A stretch of DNA of 64,000 nucleotides from an uncultured Bacteroides sp. GTDB lineage: Bacteria > Bacteroidota > Bacteroidia > Bacteroidales > Bacteroidaceae. The DNA is taken from contig CAMAFR010000002.1 in assembly GCA_945833835.1 (NCBI GenBank), positions 1 to 64,000 on the forward strand. Direction: 5' to 3'. Positions 31,082-41,434 of this stretch are shown here, piece by piece. Both the position numbers and the translations under genes were made by a program. Numbering within the stretch: position 1 is the first letter of the stretch; every line of letters begins with the position of its first letter. The notes under the pieces are model-generated. The model had not been told where the DNA came from, ran no database searches, and was given only the letters and a program-made list of their open reading frames with translations.

Positions 31082-31837
31082 ATGGATAAAAATATATCAT
31101 TTACGCTGAAAGTTTGGCGTCAGAACGGACCGAAAGATAAAGGTCATTTCGATACATTCCAGATGAAGGACATTCCTGGTGATACTTCCTTCCTCGAAAT
31201 GCTGGATATTTTGAACGAACAGTTGGTTGAAGGGGGTAAAGAACCTGTAGTATTTGACCACGACTGCCGCGAGGGTATCTGCGGTATGTGTTCATTGTAT
31301 ATCAATGGACATCCCCACGGACCTGCTACAGGAGCCACTACTTGCCAGATTTATATGCGCCGTTTCAAAGATGGTGATGTCATCACAGTAGAACCGTGGC
31401 GTTCGGCCGGTTTCCCCGTTATCAAGGACTTGATGGTGGACCGTACGGCATACGACAAGATTATGCAGGCAGGCGGTTTCGTCAGTGTTCGTACCGGTGC
31501 ACCGCAGGACGCCAACGCCATCCTGATTCCGAAGCCTATTGCCGATGAGGCGATGGACGCAGCTTCTTGTATTGGCTGTGGTGCCTGTGTGGCAGCCTGC
31601 AAGAACGGTTCGGCCATGTTGTTCGTTTCAGCCAAGGTAAGCCAGCTCAATCTGTTGCCGCAGGGCAAACCCGAGGCACTGCGTCGTGCGAAGGCCATGC
31701 TTTCCAAGATGGACGAATTGGGCTTCGGTAACTGTACCAACACGCGTGCTTGCGAAGCTGAATGTCCGAAGTGCGTTTCTATCAGCAACATTGCCCGTCT
31801 GAACCGTGACTTCATCAAAGCAAAACTGAAAGACTGA
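31082..31837 (+). CDS. sdhB: succinate dehydrogenase/fumarate reductase iron-sulfur subunit
   Basis: [51 protein letters not shown]. Confidence 0.95.
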   Translation: MDKNISFTLKVWRQNGPKDKGHFDTFQMKDIPGDTSFLEMLDILNEQLVEGGKEPVVFDHDCREGICGMCSLYINGHPHGPATGATTCQIYMRRFKDGDVITVEPWRSAGFPVIKDLMVDRTAYDKIMQAGGFVSVRTGAPQDANAILIPKPIADEAMDAASCIGCGACVAACKNGSAMLFVSAKVSQLNLLPQGKPEALRRAKAMLSKMDELGFGNCTNTRACEAECPKCVSISNIARLNRDFIKAKLKD

Positions 31838-31873
31838 TATTTTTAGCCTGAGCTTTTATTTGATAATCGATCC

Positions 31874-31908
31874 GAGAACCCGGTTGGTGTTATTCCGACC
31901 GGGTTCTC
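31874..31908 (+). terminator. intrinsic terminator of the frd/sdh operon
   Basis: GAGAACCCGGT...ACCGGGTTCTC followed by TTTTT. Confidence 0.75.
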
Positions 31909-32144
31909 TTTTTGCTGCTGCCCTCCACGAAACATAGTATGAGGAATGACGGAAATGACGCTTCTACAACAGAAAATCAGGTTTGGACAGCTGCGTCAAG
32001 ACACGTTTATGTCAAGCCACTCCTTATCTCTCTGTCCTTTTCAAAATGAGGGTTCTGTAATAGCTTACAAAACGTTACATTGTGTACGCAAACGGATTAT
32101 TTTCTAAAAGAAATTTAAAACTGATTGATTATTTCGGCGATTGC

Positions 32145-32175
32145 TTGCATATAAAATGGAAAGTGCATACATTTG
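32145..32175 (+). promoter_or_regulatory. orphan Bacteroidota promoter, no ORF downstream on this strand
   Basis: -33 TTG at 32145-32147, 20-bp spacer, -7 TACATTTG at 32168-32175. Confidence 0.55.
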
Positions 32176-32181
32176 CACCGT

Positions 32182-32319
32182 GATTTTTTTCATAGTATTA
32201 GATTTAAGGTTAACAAGGTTGGGAGAAAGCGTTCTCCCATTTTTTTACTGCTATGTGAATAGCGGTAGGAAAAACGAAAAAAGCGCGTCTTTTCCGAAAG
32301 GTTAAGGCGCGCGTTTTTT
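32182..32319 (+). ncRNA. candidate small RNA (short form ends about 32247, long form about 32319)
   Basis: Lies between the orphan promoter and two hairpin/T-tract terminators (TGGGAGAA-agcg-TTCTCCCA-T7 at 32220-32247, and AAAGCGCGTCTT...AAGGCGCGCGTTTTTT). Confidence 0.4.
32277..32319. terminator. bidirectional hairpin terminator downstream of tyrS
   Basis: GCGCGTCTT pairs with AAGGCGCGC, A-tract on one side and T-tract on the other. Confidence 0.65.
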
Positions 32320-32347
32320 ATGGTCAAAAAATGGATGATATTACGGG

Positions 32348-33640
32348 TTATTTGGCAATGACCAGATAATAGTTCTTCTTGCCGCGTTGTACCAGCAGGT
32401 ATTTTTCGTCCAGAAGGTCGGCAGCAGTGACGATTTGGTCAAATGCCTTCAGTTTCTCTTTGTTCATTGAGATGCCTCCACCCTGCGCCAGTTTGCGCAT
32501 TTCTCCTTTTGAAGGGAAGATAGCGGCTTTTTCCGTAAACAAATCGACGGCTTTGACACCGGCTTCAAGATCGGCTTTGGCTACTTCAAATTGCGGGACA
32601 CCTTCGAAGACAGCCAGCAATGTGTTTTCGTCCAGTTTCTTGAGACTCTCTGATGTAGCGTTGCCAAACAGGATACCCGAAGCCTCCACCGCAGCATTGT
32701 AGTCTTCTTCTGAATGCACCATGATGGTCACTTCTTTTGCCAGTCGTTTCTGAAGGGCACGCAGGTGGGGAGCCTGTTCGTGTTCGGCCACCAGGCTGTC
32801 TATTTCTTCCTTGCCGATGGAAGTGAAGATCTTGATATAGCGCTTGGCATCCTCGTCGCTTACATTCAGCCAGAACTGGTAGAACTTATAGGGAGAGGTG
32901 TAGCGCGCATCCAGCCAGATATTTCCTGATTCGGTCTTACCGAATTTGCCACCGTCTGCTTTGGTAATGAGCGGGCAGGTCAAGGCAAATACTTCGCCGC
33001 CATTGGTACGTCGGATCAATTCGGCACCCGTGGTGATGTTGCCCCATTGGTCTGAGCCCCCCATTTGCAGCTTGCAGTTTTTGGTTTCGTACAGGTGCAG
33101 GAAATCGTATCCTTGTAGGAGCTGATAGGTAAATTCTGTAAATGACAGGCCGTCGCGTGCTTCTCCGTTCAGTCGTTTCTGCACCGAGTCTTTTGCCATC
33201 ATGTAGTTCACAGTGATGTGTTTGCCGACGGTACGGGCGAAATCGAGGAACGTGAAATCCTTCATCCAGTCGTAGTTGTTTACCAATTCGGCGCGGTTGG
33301 GTGCATCGCTTTCGAAGTCAAGGAATTTGCCCAATTGTTTTTTGATACATTCCTGATTGTGGCGCAGGGTCTCCTCGTCCAGCAGGTTACGTTCTGCCGA
33401 TTTGCCCGAGGGGTCTCCAATCATACCGGTTGCGCCGCCCACCAGAGCCAGAGGCTTGTGGCCGCAACGCTGGAAGTGACGGAGCATCATGATGCCGCAC
33501 AAGTGGCCGATGTGCAGCGAGTCGGCTGTAGGGTCAATGCCGACGTAGGCGGTTACCATTTCTTTTTCCAGCAACTCTTCGGTACCCGGCATCATGGTGT
33601 GAACCATTCCGCGCCATGTTAATTCTTCTACAAAATTCAT
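32348..33640 (-). CDS. tyrS: tyrosyl-tRNA synthetase
   Basis: [23 protein letters not shown] (HIGH), [13 protein letters not shown] (KMSKS-equivalent), S4-like C-terminus. Confidence 0.96.
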   Translation of the reverse strand: MNFVEELTWRGMVHTMMPGTEELLEKEMVTAYVGIDPTADSLHIGHLCGIMMLRHFQRCGHKPLALVGGATGMIGDPSGKSAERNLLDEETLRHNQECIKKQLGKFLDFESDAPNRAELVNNYDWMKDFTFLDFARTVGKHITVNYMMAKDSVQKRLNGEARDGLSFTEFTYQLLQGYDFLHLYETKNCKLQMGGSDQWGNITTGAELIRRTNGGEVFALTCPLITKADGGKFGKTESGNIWLDARYTSPYKFYQFWLNVSDEDAKRYIKIFTSIGKEEIDSLVAEHEQAPHLRALQKRLAKEVTIMVHSEEDYNAAVEASGILFGNATSESLKKLDENTLLAVFEGVPQFEVAKADLEAGVKAVDLFTEKAAIFPSKGEMRKLAQGGGISMNKEKLKAFDQIVTAADLLDEKYLLVQRGKKNYYLVIAK

Positions 33641-33703
33641 CGATTTGATATGTTAATTAAGTTGACGGGCAAAAATACGATTCTTTATCTGAATAACCAA
33701 TTT

Positions 33704-34339
33704 TTATAGCCTAAAAAAGAGTCGGCCGACGGTCTGCGCAAGTTCTTCTTCCAGTTGGTTTTCCGACTGTTTTCTGATGGTTGCCGCCCGTTGCAGCAGG
33801 CGGTGGATACTGGCCGTGCTGTCGTCTGTTTCGAGCAGCCAGCGGCCTGTTGGCATGGCGGCAAGAGTGTCTGTGGCATAGTGTTCGCCGAAGGAGAGGT
33901 AGCATCCTTGCCGCAACAGGCTTTGGCCCAGTTCTTTCTTCCCCCTGAAACCGTGAATAATCCAGGGTTGGCGGGCCCGGGAGTGCTGTCGGAGGGCAAT
34001 GAGTTCGGCGGTCGCTTTCACGTTGTGTATGATGAGGGGCAACCGGTGTGCTTCAGAGCAGGCAATCATCCATCTGAAGGCCTGTTCCTGTAATGGGAAA
34101 GGCGTTGGGCAGCGTTTGTCCAGTCCTGTCTCGCCAAGGGCGATGACCCGTTGGTCGGTCAGACGGGTGCGTACCCATTCCTGTTGTGCGGTGAGATTGT
34201 CTTTTGTGAGCCACCAGGGATGGATGCCTACCGACAGATAGACAGCAGAAGCCGGTGGCAGAGGGTCTGTCATGTTGCAGCTCAGCAGGGCAGTTGTCGG
34301 GTCGGTCGGGAGGCGGTGGGTATGGCAGTCTATCAGCAT
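33704..34339 (-). CDS. TatD-family metal-dependent hydrolase
   Basis: MLIDCHTHRL; ALGETGLDKR; PLIIHNVKA; LLETDDS. Confidence 0.88.
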   Translation of the reverse strand: MLIDCHTHRLPTDPTTALLSCNMTDPLPPASAVYLSVGIHPWWLTKDNLTAQQEWVRTRLTDQRVIALGETGLDKRCPTPFPLQEQAFRWMIACSEAHRLPLIIHNVKATAELIALRQHSRARQPWIIHGFRGKKELGQSLLRQGCYLSFGEHYATDTLAAMPTGRWLLETDDSTASIHRLLQRAATIRKQSENQLEEELAQTVGRLFFRL

Positions 34340-34388
34340 GGCAGTGGGGGGAATAAGGTCAGAACTGTCTGATGAGGAAGTGGGAAAG

Positions 34389-34613
34389 TCAGGGCACCGG
34401 GTCATAGCCTGAGCCTCCCCACGGGTGGCAGCGCAGCAGTCGTCTGAAGGTCAGATAAAGCCCTTTCAGAGGGCCATGCTTGCGTAACGCCTCTATGGCG
34501 TATGCCGAGCAGGTGGGCGTGAAACGACACGAAGGCGGAGTGAAGGGGGAGATGCAATGGCGGTAAAAGTGTATGGGCAGCAGCAACAGCCACACCAGTA
34601 AGTTTCGTATCAT
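34389..34613 (-). CDS. yidD: membrane protein insertion efficiency factor YidD
   Basis: [33 protein letters not shown]...[13 protein letters not shown]. Confidence 0.95.
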   Translation of the reverse strand: MIRNLLVWLLLLPIHFYRHCISPFTPPSCRFTPTCSAYAIEALRKHGPLKGLYLTFRRLLRCHPWGGSGYDPVP

Positions 34614-34993
34614 AGGCGTTCGGCAGTCAGTTGCAGCAGTTTCTTAACCTTTTCTTCCACCTCATGGGTGGGATGCAACTCATTGTCCAGCCAGATGAAG
34701 GCCAGCAGCAGTTTCCGGTTGGTTTGTTGCAGCGGTTCGGCCAACACATCGCGGTGCAGGCGGTAGGCCTCCCGCAACTGCCGTTTCACGCGGTTGCGTT
34801 TGACCGCCCGTTTGAACCGTTTCTTGGGGACGCTGAACAATACCGAGAGCGTAGGCAGACAGTCGCCCTCTACGGGCAGATATACAATCCGTAGCGGAAA
34901 AGCCGGCATTGATTTGCTTCCGCCTGCAAACAGCCGTTCAATCAGTGTCCGGCTGCACAGCCGTTCGGTCTTGTGAAAAGTATATTCTGACAT
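34610..34993 (-). CDS. rnpA: ribonuclease P protein component
   Basis: [22 protein letters not shown]...[23 protein letters not shown]; overlaps the yidD start. Confidence 0.92.
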   Translation of the reverse strand: MSEYTFHKTERLCSRTLIERLFAGGSKSMPAFPLRIVYLPVEGDCLPTLSVLFSVPKKRFKRAVKRNRVKRQLREAYRLHRDVLAEPLQQTNRKLLLAFIWLDNELHPTHEVEEKVKKLLQLTAERL

Positions 34994-35077
34994 GTTTGTT
35001 CTTTTGTTAACAGGTTGGCCGTCGGAAACGGGAAGGCCAGGGGATGCCGTTTTCCCGTTCGTATGGACAATAAACAA

Positions 35078-35132
35078 CCGGAGTTTTCGTTTTGCAAAGT
35101 TATAAACTTTATGCAGACAGAAAACTCCGGTC
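35078..35132. repeat. 12-bp perfect inverted repeat enclosing the rnpA -7 element
   Basis: ACCGGAGTTTTC (35078-35089) and GAAAACTCCGGT (35121-35132); loop contains CAAAGTTA (minus-strand TAACTTTG) at 35096-35103. Confidence 0.75.
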
Positions 35133-35168
35133 AGTACTAAAAAAAGAGATCAGCCAATAAGTGGCCTT

Positions 35169-35915
35169 TTATTTGTTGTTCTTGGCAATGAACATATCCA
35201 GAGCGGCGGGCATAGACGGAGCCTCAGCCGAAGGAGCTTCGAGATCCAGACGCAGGCCTGCGTCTTTCACTGCTTTGGCAGTAGTGGGACCGAAGCTGCC
35301 GATGGCGATTTCTTTCTGTTCAAAATCGGGGAAATTCTTTTTCAAGGCTTGGATGCCGGCAGGACTGAAGAAAACCAGCATGTCGTAATCGAATTTCTCA
35401 TCGGCTGTGAAATCATTGCTCACCGTGCGGTACATCACCGCTTCGGTGTGCTGTATCTTGTTCTGGTCCAGCAAATCCTTGATCTCGTCATTGTGTACGT
35501 CCGACATGGGGATGAAGTATTTCTCGGCGGGGTGTTTCACAATAATCGGCAGCAGGTCGATGAATTTGCCGGTCTTGCCGAAAAATACCTTCCGCTTGCG
35601 GTATTGGACATATTTCTGAATGTACAATGAAACGGTTTCCGACGTGCAGAAATATTTCATGGTTTCTGGAATGGTGACACGTAGTTCGGTACACAGATTG
35701 AAGAAATGATCAATGGCATGTCGTGACGTGAACACAATGGCCGTATGATCCAGAATGGACACTTTCTGCTGTCTGAACTCTTTCGGAGTTACACTTTCCA
35801 CTTTGATGAACGGGCGGAAATCAATTTCCACCCCGTATTTCTCAGCGATGTCGAAATATGGAGATTTCTCTGAAGTAGGCTTTGGCTGAGAAACCAGAAC
35901 TTTCTTTATCTTCAA
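35169..35915 (-). CDS. hemD: uroporphyrinogen-III synthase family protein
   Basis: KKVLVSQPKPTSEKSPYFDIAEKYGVEIDFRPFIKVE...DMLVFFSPAGIQALKKNFP...AIGSFGPTTAKAVKDAG. Confidence 0.88.
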   Translation of the reverse strand: MKIKKVLVSQPKPTSEKSPYFDIAEKYGVEIDFRPFIKVESVTPKEFRQQKVSILDHTAIVFTSRHAIDHFFNLCTELRVTIPETMKYFCTSETVSLYIQKYVQYRKRKVFFGKTGKFIDLLPIIVKHPAEKYFIPMSDVHNDEIKDLLDQNKIQHTEAVMYRTVSNDFTADEKFDYDMLVFFSPAGIQALKKNFPDFEQKEIAIGSFGPTTAKAVKDAGLRLDLEAPSAEAPSMPAALDMFIAKNNK

Positions 35916-35919
35916 TGTC

Positions 35920-36723
35920 TTAAAATTTTAATATCAGAAAACTATTGATATATCCCAACCCACTCCATAAAAGCAGTACAGGGATGATTTCAAGGGCACA
36001 AAAGTAGAAAATTAAATGAAGAAAGCCATAAAAATGGTTGGAAAAGTTTGTAGAGCATTTGTAAAATAACACTATTTTAGAAAATGCCAGGACACCGGTG
36101 CAGCAGTATTCCGTGACCAGTGGTGCGGGATTGTAGTAGATGCTCAGCATTACCAAGGGGAAGAGCAGGAAGCTCATGCTGCCGGTCATGTCAAAATAAG
36201 TTTGTATCCATAGACGCCGTTGTTCCTGATAGAAGAAAATCCAGTTGGTGAAGGTGTAGAAAAGTGATTTCAGGCAGATGAACATCACCGTCAGGCCGGC
36301 GTACAATCCCAACAGCCACGAGTGTGGAACACGGTGGATGAGGAGCGGTTCGTGGAAGGAGAAATAGTCGAACAGGCAGATGCCGCACAGCACACAGGTG
36401 ATGAGGCTCATGGCAGCGGTATAACGGTTGTCAATGCCGGTACTTTCGTCGAACAGGCTGGTGCGTCTTCGGTTGCTGAAGAGCTGTATGGCGTGTTGCA
36501 GCAAGTGCTTGCGGCCTTGGCGCATGGTGACGGCCAGCAGGAAAAGACAGCCCAGTATCACGGCGGTGACCAGTGGATCCGAGGAGATGATGTAAGGCAG
36601 GGGTTCTCCCGGCATACCGGTGTCGGTCACAGGGCTGCCCGCTGTCAGGGTATGCAGCAGGTCGTCTTGTCGTTGCCGGTAGAGCCGGACAAGTTCGTCG
36701 AATCCGATAGGGCAGTCGTTCAT
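35920..36723 (-). CDS. DUF4271-like polytopic membrane protein
   Basis: Multiple hydrophobic segments, located between hemD and metK; N-terminus uncertain (ORF extends to 36828, alternative ATG at 36723). Confidence 0.65.
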   Translation of the reverse strand: MNDCPIGFDELVRLYRQRQDDLLHTLTAGSPVTDTGMPGEPLPYIISSDPLVTAVILGCLFLLAVTMRQGRKHLLQHAIQLFSNRRRTSLFDESTGIDNRYTAAMSLITCVLCGICLFDYFSFHEPLLIHRVPHSWLLGLYAGLTVMFICLKSLFYTFTNWIFFYQEQRRLWIQTYFDMTGSMSFLLFPLVMLSIYYNPAPLVTEYCCTGVLAFSKIVLFYKCSTNFSNHFYGFLHLIFYFCALEIIPVLLLWSGLGYINSFLILKF

Positions 36724-36845
36724 GTTTGTTGAAAGTGGGGTTTGCAGTGGCATGGGCAGAAGGGGGGAGACGTGGGAAGTGTCAGAACGGCAGGTGGCAG
36801 GGCCGCTGCTCCTGATCCGTTCCGACACCTTGATGTATCGGCTGT

Positions 36846-38135
36846 TTAGAAGAAGGCGGCCTTCACTTTGTCTACGTAGTCCAGCTTCTCCCAGGTGAAG
36901 AGTTCCACTTCGATGGTCTTGTCGCCTTCGTACAGTGATTCGAAGTGTTTGGTCACGGTTTTCGGCTCGCGGCCCATGTGGCCGTAGGCAGCCGTTTCGC
37001 TATAAATGGGGTTACGCAGTTTCAGGCGTTCCTCAATGGCGCGTGGACGCATATCGAACAGCTCTTCCACCTTCTTGGCGATTTCGCCGTCGCTCAGGGC
37101 CACATGGCTCCGTCCGTAGGTGTTGACGAAGATGTTGATGGGGCGGGCCACACCGATGGCATAAGACACCTGTACCAGGATTTCGTCGGCCACACCGGCT
37201 GCCACGAGATTCTTGGCGATATGGCGTGCGGCGTATGCGGCGCTGCGGTCCACTTTGCTGGGGTCTTTTCCCGAGAAGGCACCGCCTCCGTGTGCGCCGG
37301 CACCTCCGTAGGTGTCTACAATAATCTTGCGTCCCGTCAGTCCGGTATCTCCGTGCGGGCCACCGATGACAAACTTGCCGGTAGGATTTACAAAATACTT
37401 GATTTTGTCATTGAAGAGTCTCAGCACGTCTGGGTTGTGGATTTCGGCAATCACGCGGGGCATCAGGATGTTGATGACATCTTGCCGTATCTGTGCCAGC
37501 ATTTCCTCGTCGGCTTTCAGTTGTGCCTCTTTCGTCGGGGCTGTCGGTTGGATGAACTCGTCGTGCTGGGTAGACACCACAATGGTGTCAATGCGTACCG
37601 GGCGGCGGTTGTCGTCGTATTCAATGGTGACCTGGCTCTTCGAGTCCGGACGCAGGTAGGTCATCACTTTGCCTTCCCGTCGGATGTCTGCCAACACCAT
37701 CAGCAGTTTGTGGGCCAGGTCAAGTGACAGCGGCATGTAGTTTTCGGTTTCATTGGTGGCATATCCGAACATCATTCCTTGGTCGCCGGCTCCCTGGTTC
37801 ATCGGGTCTTCGCGTTCCACACCTCGATTGATGTCTGGGCTTTGTTCATGGATGGCCGAGAAAACGCCGCAGGAATTGCCTTCAAACATGTATTCGCTTT
37901 TGGTGTAGCCGATATGGTTGATGACTTCGCGGGCTACCCGTTGCAGGTCAATGTAGGCCCGGGTTTTCACTTCGCCGGCCAGTACCACCTGTCCGGTTGT
38001 CACCAGCGTTTCGCAAGCTACTTTCGAAGTCGGGTCATAGGCCAGCAGCTTGTCGAGCACGGCGTCTGAAATCTGGTCTGCCACTTTGTCGGGGTGTCCT
38101 TCTGACACCGATTCGGATGTGAATAAGTATCCCAT
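36846..38135 (-). CDS. metK: S-adenosylmethionine synthetase
   Basis: [65 protein letters not shown]. Confidence 0.97.
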   Translation of the reverse strand: MGYLFTSESVSEGHPDKVADQISDAVLDKLLAYDPTSKVACETLVTTGQVVLAGEVKTRAYIDLQRVAREVINHIGYTKSEYMFEGNSCGVFSAIHEQSPDINRGVEREDPMNQGAGDQGMMFGYATNETENYMPLSLDLAHKLLMVLADIRREGKVMTYLRPDSKSQVTIEYDDNRRPVRIDTIVVSTQHDEFIQPTAPTKEAQLKADEEMLAQIRQDVINILMPRVIAEIHNPDVLRLFNDKIKYFVNPTGKFVIGGPHGDTGLTGRKIIVDTYGGAGAHGGGAFSGKDPSKVDRSAAYAARHIAKNLVAAGVADEILVQVSYAIGVARPINIFVNTYGRSHVALSDGEIAKKVEELFDMRPRAIEERLKLRNPIYSETAAYGHMGREPKTVTKHFESLYEGDKTIEVELFTWEKLDYVDKVKAAFF

Positions 38136-38225
38136 GTTGTTTCCTTTTTAAGATAATTGTTGAACGATTGTGTTATCCGTGTACGGACAAGAGTAGGGAT
38201 GTCTTTTCTCTCCTGTACGAAGGAG

Positions 38226-38286
38226 GGACGGAGTGTGTTTTAGCATTTTTTCCCGTGGTTGCAAGCTACTCAAATCTTTCCACTTG
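38226..38286 (-). promoter_or_regulatory. SAM-II-like riboswitch aptamer in the metK leader
   Basis: Minus strand CAAGTGGAAAGATTTGAGTAGCTTGCAACCACGGGAAAAAATGCTAAAACACACTCCGTCC: P1 GTGG/CCAC, conserved GATTT and TTGCAA, A-rich TGCTAAAA, pseudoknot complementarity GAGT.AGC with GCT...ACTC. Confidence 0.82.
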
Positions 38287-38299
38287 TTTTTTTCGGCCG

Positions 38300-38307
38300 C
38301 AAAGGTA
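38300..38307 (-). promoter_or_regulatory. Bacteroidota -7 element for metK
   Basis: Plus CAAAGGTA is minus TACCTTTG; predicted TSS falls just 5' of the riboswitch. Confidence 0.5.
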
Positions 38308-38397
38308 CGCATTTTTATTGAGATTCGGTATAAGTTTCGCTGTCTTTTTATTCCGGGCTTGTCGTCAGAGAGAGAAAAAGAAGGGGAGGGATAAGAA

Positions 38398-38443
38398 AAG
38401 AGGATGCGTCTGCACGTCAATCGTGCTGTTGACACATCCTCTT
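38398..38443 (-). terminator. intrinsic terminator of tRNA-Ser
   Basis: Minus strand AAGAGGATGTGTC...GACGCATCCTCTT then TTCTTATCC; begins at the tRNA 3' end. Confidence 0.75.
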
Positions 38444-38533
38444 GGCGGAAAGACAGGGATTCAAACCCTGGGAACGGACAAGCCGTTCACCGGATTTCGA
38501 GTCCGGCCCATTCGATCACTCTGGCACCTTTCC
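38443..38533 (-). tRNA. tRNA-Ser (anticodon CGA), CCA encoded
   Basis: Minus strand GGAAAGGTGCCAGAGTGATCGAATGGGCCGGACTCGAAATCCGGTGAACGGC...GTTCCCAGGGTTTGAATCCCTGTCTTTCCGCCA; long variable arm, CCGGA-CTCGAAA-TCCGG anticodon stem-loop. Confidence 0.93.
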
Positions 38534-38640
38534 TTAGAATTACGGGGCAAAAATAAGGAGTTTTTCGATTCGTTGTACTGTTTGGGAAGGATTTTTTTCG
38601 TCAGCCCATTGTTTTCGGCATCTTGCCGGTTGTCCGCAGG

Positions 38641-41268
38641 TCATCCTCCCTTGATGATGCGCTTGATGTCGTTCAGTTTGTTCAAGGCCTCCAGTGGGGT
38701 GAGGTTGTTCACATCCAGGTGCAGGATTTCATCTCTGATTTGGCACAGCACAGGGTCGTCCAGTTGGAAGAAACTGAGTTGTATGCCTTCTTGGGAGGCC
38801 GATGACGCTTTGGAGGCCGGTGTGGCGGCGGCGGTACCTGTCTGCCGGTTTTCATGTTCCAGCTGGTGCAGTATCTGCTCGGCACGCCGCACGATGGTCG
38901 GAGGCATACCGGCCATTTTGGCCACGTGGATACCGAAGGAATGCTCGCTGCCGCCTGGTTCCAGTTTGCGCAGGAAGATGACTTTGTTGTCGACCTCCTT
39001 GACCGACACGTTGTAGTTCCGGATGCGTTTGAACTGGCCGGCCATGTCGTTCAGTTCATGGTAGTGGGTGGCGAACAAAGTCCGGGCACGGGCGCGCCGG
39101 TGTTCGTGGATATGCTCTACGATGGCCCATGCGATGGAGATGCCGTCGTAGGTGGAGGTGCCCCGGCCCAGTTCATCGAACAGCACCAGGCTGCGGGGCG
39201 AGAGGTTGTTCAGGATATTGGCCGCCTCGTTCATCTCTACCATGAAGGTCGACTCGCCTGCCGAGATGTTGTCGCTGGCCCCTACACGGGTGAAAATCTT
39301 GTCGACCAATCCTATATGGGCACTTTCGGCAGGGACAAAGCACCCTATTTGTGCCAGCAGGGTGATGAGGGCGGTCTGTCGGAGCAGGGCCGATTTACCG
39401 GCCATGTTGGGGCCGGTGATGATGATGATTTGCTGGCTGTCGGTGTCCAGGCGTACATCATTGGCAATGTACTGTTCTCCCGGCGGCAGTTGCTTTTCGA
39501 TGACGGGATGGCGGCCTTGGCGGATGTCGAGCACATCATCCTCCGCAATGACCGGACGGATGTAGCGGTTGGTCCTGGCCACGTCGGCAAAGGCCAGCAG
39601 GCAGTCCAGTTGTGCCAGCTGGTGGGCGTTGATTTGGATGGAAGGGATGAACTCGCCCAGCGCCAGCACCAGGTCATTGTACAGCCGGGTTTCGAGGCTG
39701 AGGATTTTTTCTTCGGCTCCCAGAATCTTTTCCTCGTAGCTTTTCAGTTCTTGGGTGATGTAGCGTTCGGCATTGACCAGTGTCTGTTTGCGAATCCAGT
39801 CGGCGGGCACTTTATCCTTGTGGGTGTTGCGCACCTCGATGTAGTAGCCGAACACATTGTTGTAGGCAATCTTCAGGCTGGGGATACCGGTCTTTTCTAT
39901 TTCCCGTTGCTGGAGCTGGAGCAGGTAATCCTTGCCCGAATGGGAGATGCGGCGCAGTTCGTCCAGTTCCTCGTTGTAGCCGTCGGCAATGACACCTCCT
40001 TTGTTGATGAGCAGGGGAGGGTCGGCTGCAATTTCGCGGGCGATGCGGTCGCGGATGGACAGGCAGAGGTTGAGCTGTTCGCCAATGTGGCGCAGCCGGT
40101 CATTGTCGGCATTCAGACAGGCGTTCTTCATGGGCTCGATGGCTTGCAGGGCGATGCGCAGTTGGACAATCTCCCGGGGCGAGATGCGTCCTACCGCCGC
40201 TTTCGACACGATACGTTCGAGGTCGCCTACCAGCTGCATCTTCTCTTCGATGAAGTCCTTGAATTCCGGTTGGCGGAAGAAGAACTCTACTACGTCCAGG
40301 CGTTCATTGATAGGCTTTTCGTCTTTCAGCGGAAAGACGACCCATCGTTTCAGCAGGCGTGCGCCCATCGGGCTGACGGTGTGGTCAATGACATCGAGCA
40401 GGCTGGTCCCTTCCTCACTCATGCAGCCCGTCAGTTCCAGGCTGCGCACGGTGAATTTGTCCAGTCTCACGAAGCGGTCTTCCTCAATGCGGGCCAGCGA
40501 GGTGATGTGCCCTATCTGGTAGTGTTGTGTCAGGTCCAGGTAGTGCAGGATGGCTCCGGCGGCAATGATGCCGTTCTTGAGGTGTTCCACGCCGAAACCT
40601 TTCAGATTCTTGGTCTCGAAGTGTTTCAGCAGCTTCTCGCGGGCCGATGTCTCGGTAAACATCCAGTCATCGAGCTGGAACGTGAAATACTTGTTGCCGA
40701 ATCCGTCTTCGAAAAGATCTTTCTTGCCCCGTTCGAACAGGATTTCTTTCGGCCCGAAGTTGCCCAGCAGCTTGTCGATATAGTCCGTGGTCCCTTCGGC
40801 TGTCAGAAATTCGCCGGTAGAGATATCGAGAAAGGCGATGCCGCAGGCGTTTTTGCCGAAATGGACAGCGGCCAGGAAGTTGTTCTCCTTGTAGGAAAGC
40901 ACGTTGTCGCCTATGGCGACTCCGGGCGTTACCAGTTCGGTAATGCCGCGCTTCACCAGTTTGCGGGTGGTCTTCGGGTCTTCCAGCTGGTCGCAGATGG
41001 CTACGCGCCGTCCGGCCCGGATGAGTTTGGCCAGGTAAGTGTCGAGCGCATGGTAAGGGAATCCGGCCATTTCCACTTTCTTGCCCTGTCCGTTGGCACG
41101 TTTGGTCAGGGTGATGCCCAGCAGTTCGGCTGCCGCCACGGCGTCTTCCGAATAGGTTTCGTAGAAGTCGCCGCACCGGAACAGCAGGATGGCGTCCGGA
41201 TGTTTGGCTTTCAGCTCGAAATATTGTTTCATCATGGGGGTCAGTACCACCTCTTCGTCCTTTGCCAC
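38641..41268 (-). CDS. mutS: DNA mismatch repair protein MutS
   Basis: [67 protein letters not shown]. Confidence 0.97.
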   Translation of the reverse strand: MAKDEEVVLTPMMKQYFELKAKHPDAILLFRCGDFYETYSEDAVAAAELLGITLTKRANGQGKKVEMAGFPYHALDTYLAKLIRAGRRVAICDQLEDPKTTRKLVKRGITELVTPGVAIGDNVLSYKENNFLAAVHFGKNACGIAFLDISTGEFLTAEGTTDYIDKLLGNFGPKEILFERGKKDLFEDGFGNKYFTFQLDDWMFTETSAREKLLKHFETKNLKGFGVEHLKNGIIAAGAILHYLDLTQHYQIGHITSLARIEEDRFVRLDKFTVRSLELTGCMSEEGTSLLDVIDHTVSPMGARLLKRWVVFPLKDEKPINERLDVVEFFFRQPEFKDFIEEKMQLVGDLERIVSKAAVGRISPREIVQLRIALQAIEPMKNACLNADNDRLRHIGEQLNLCLSIRDRIAREIAADPPLLINKGGVIADGYNEELDELRRISHSGKDYLLQLQQREIEKTGIPSLKIAYNNVFGYYIEVRNTHKDKVPADWIRKQTLVNAERYITQELKSYEEKILGAEEKILSLETRLYNDLVLALGEFIPSIQINAHQLAQLDCLLAFADVARTNRYIRPVIAEDDVLDIRQGRHPVIEKQLPPGEQYIANDVRLDTDSQQIIIITGPNMAGKSALLRQTALITLLAQIGCFVPAESAHIGLVDKIFTRVGASDNISAGESTFMVEMNEAANILNNLSPRSLVLFDELGRGTSTYDGISIAWAIVEHIHEHRRARARTLFATHYHELNDMAGQFKRIRNYNVSVKEVDNKVIFLRKLEPGGSEHSFGIHVAKMAGMPPTIVRRAEQILHQLEHENRQTGTAAATPASKASSASQEGIQLSFFQLDDPVLCQIRDEILHLDVNNLTPLEALNKLNDIKRIIKGG

Positions 41269-41434
41269 TGTTTGTTTTCCTTTCTTTTTAGAGATTGTTC
41301 TTGGAGCGTTTTTCTGGGCAAAGGTACGGCTTTTTTGCTTTTCCGGCAGGGACGTTTTTCACTTTTTAGTTTTTTTGCGCTTTTCGAATGGAAAATCATC
41401 AAAATTACTTGGGATCCTCATTGCTCAGGAAGAA

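Noticed and set aside
35078-35132. Invertible rnpA promoter
   Set aside because: The 55-bp unit is too short for typical site-specific inversion, and switching off rnpA would be lethal; a transcript hairpin is simpler.
38148-38435. 95-aa minus-strand ORF upstream of metK
   Set aside because: Overlaps the SAM-II-like aptamer, the metK -7 element and leader; sequence has no protein-like features.
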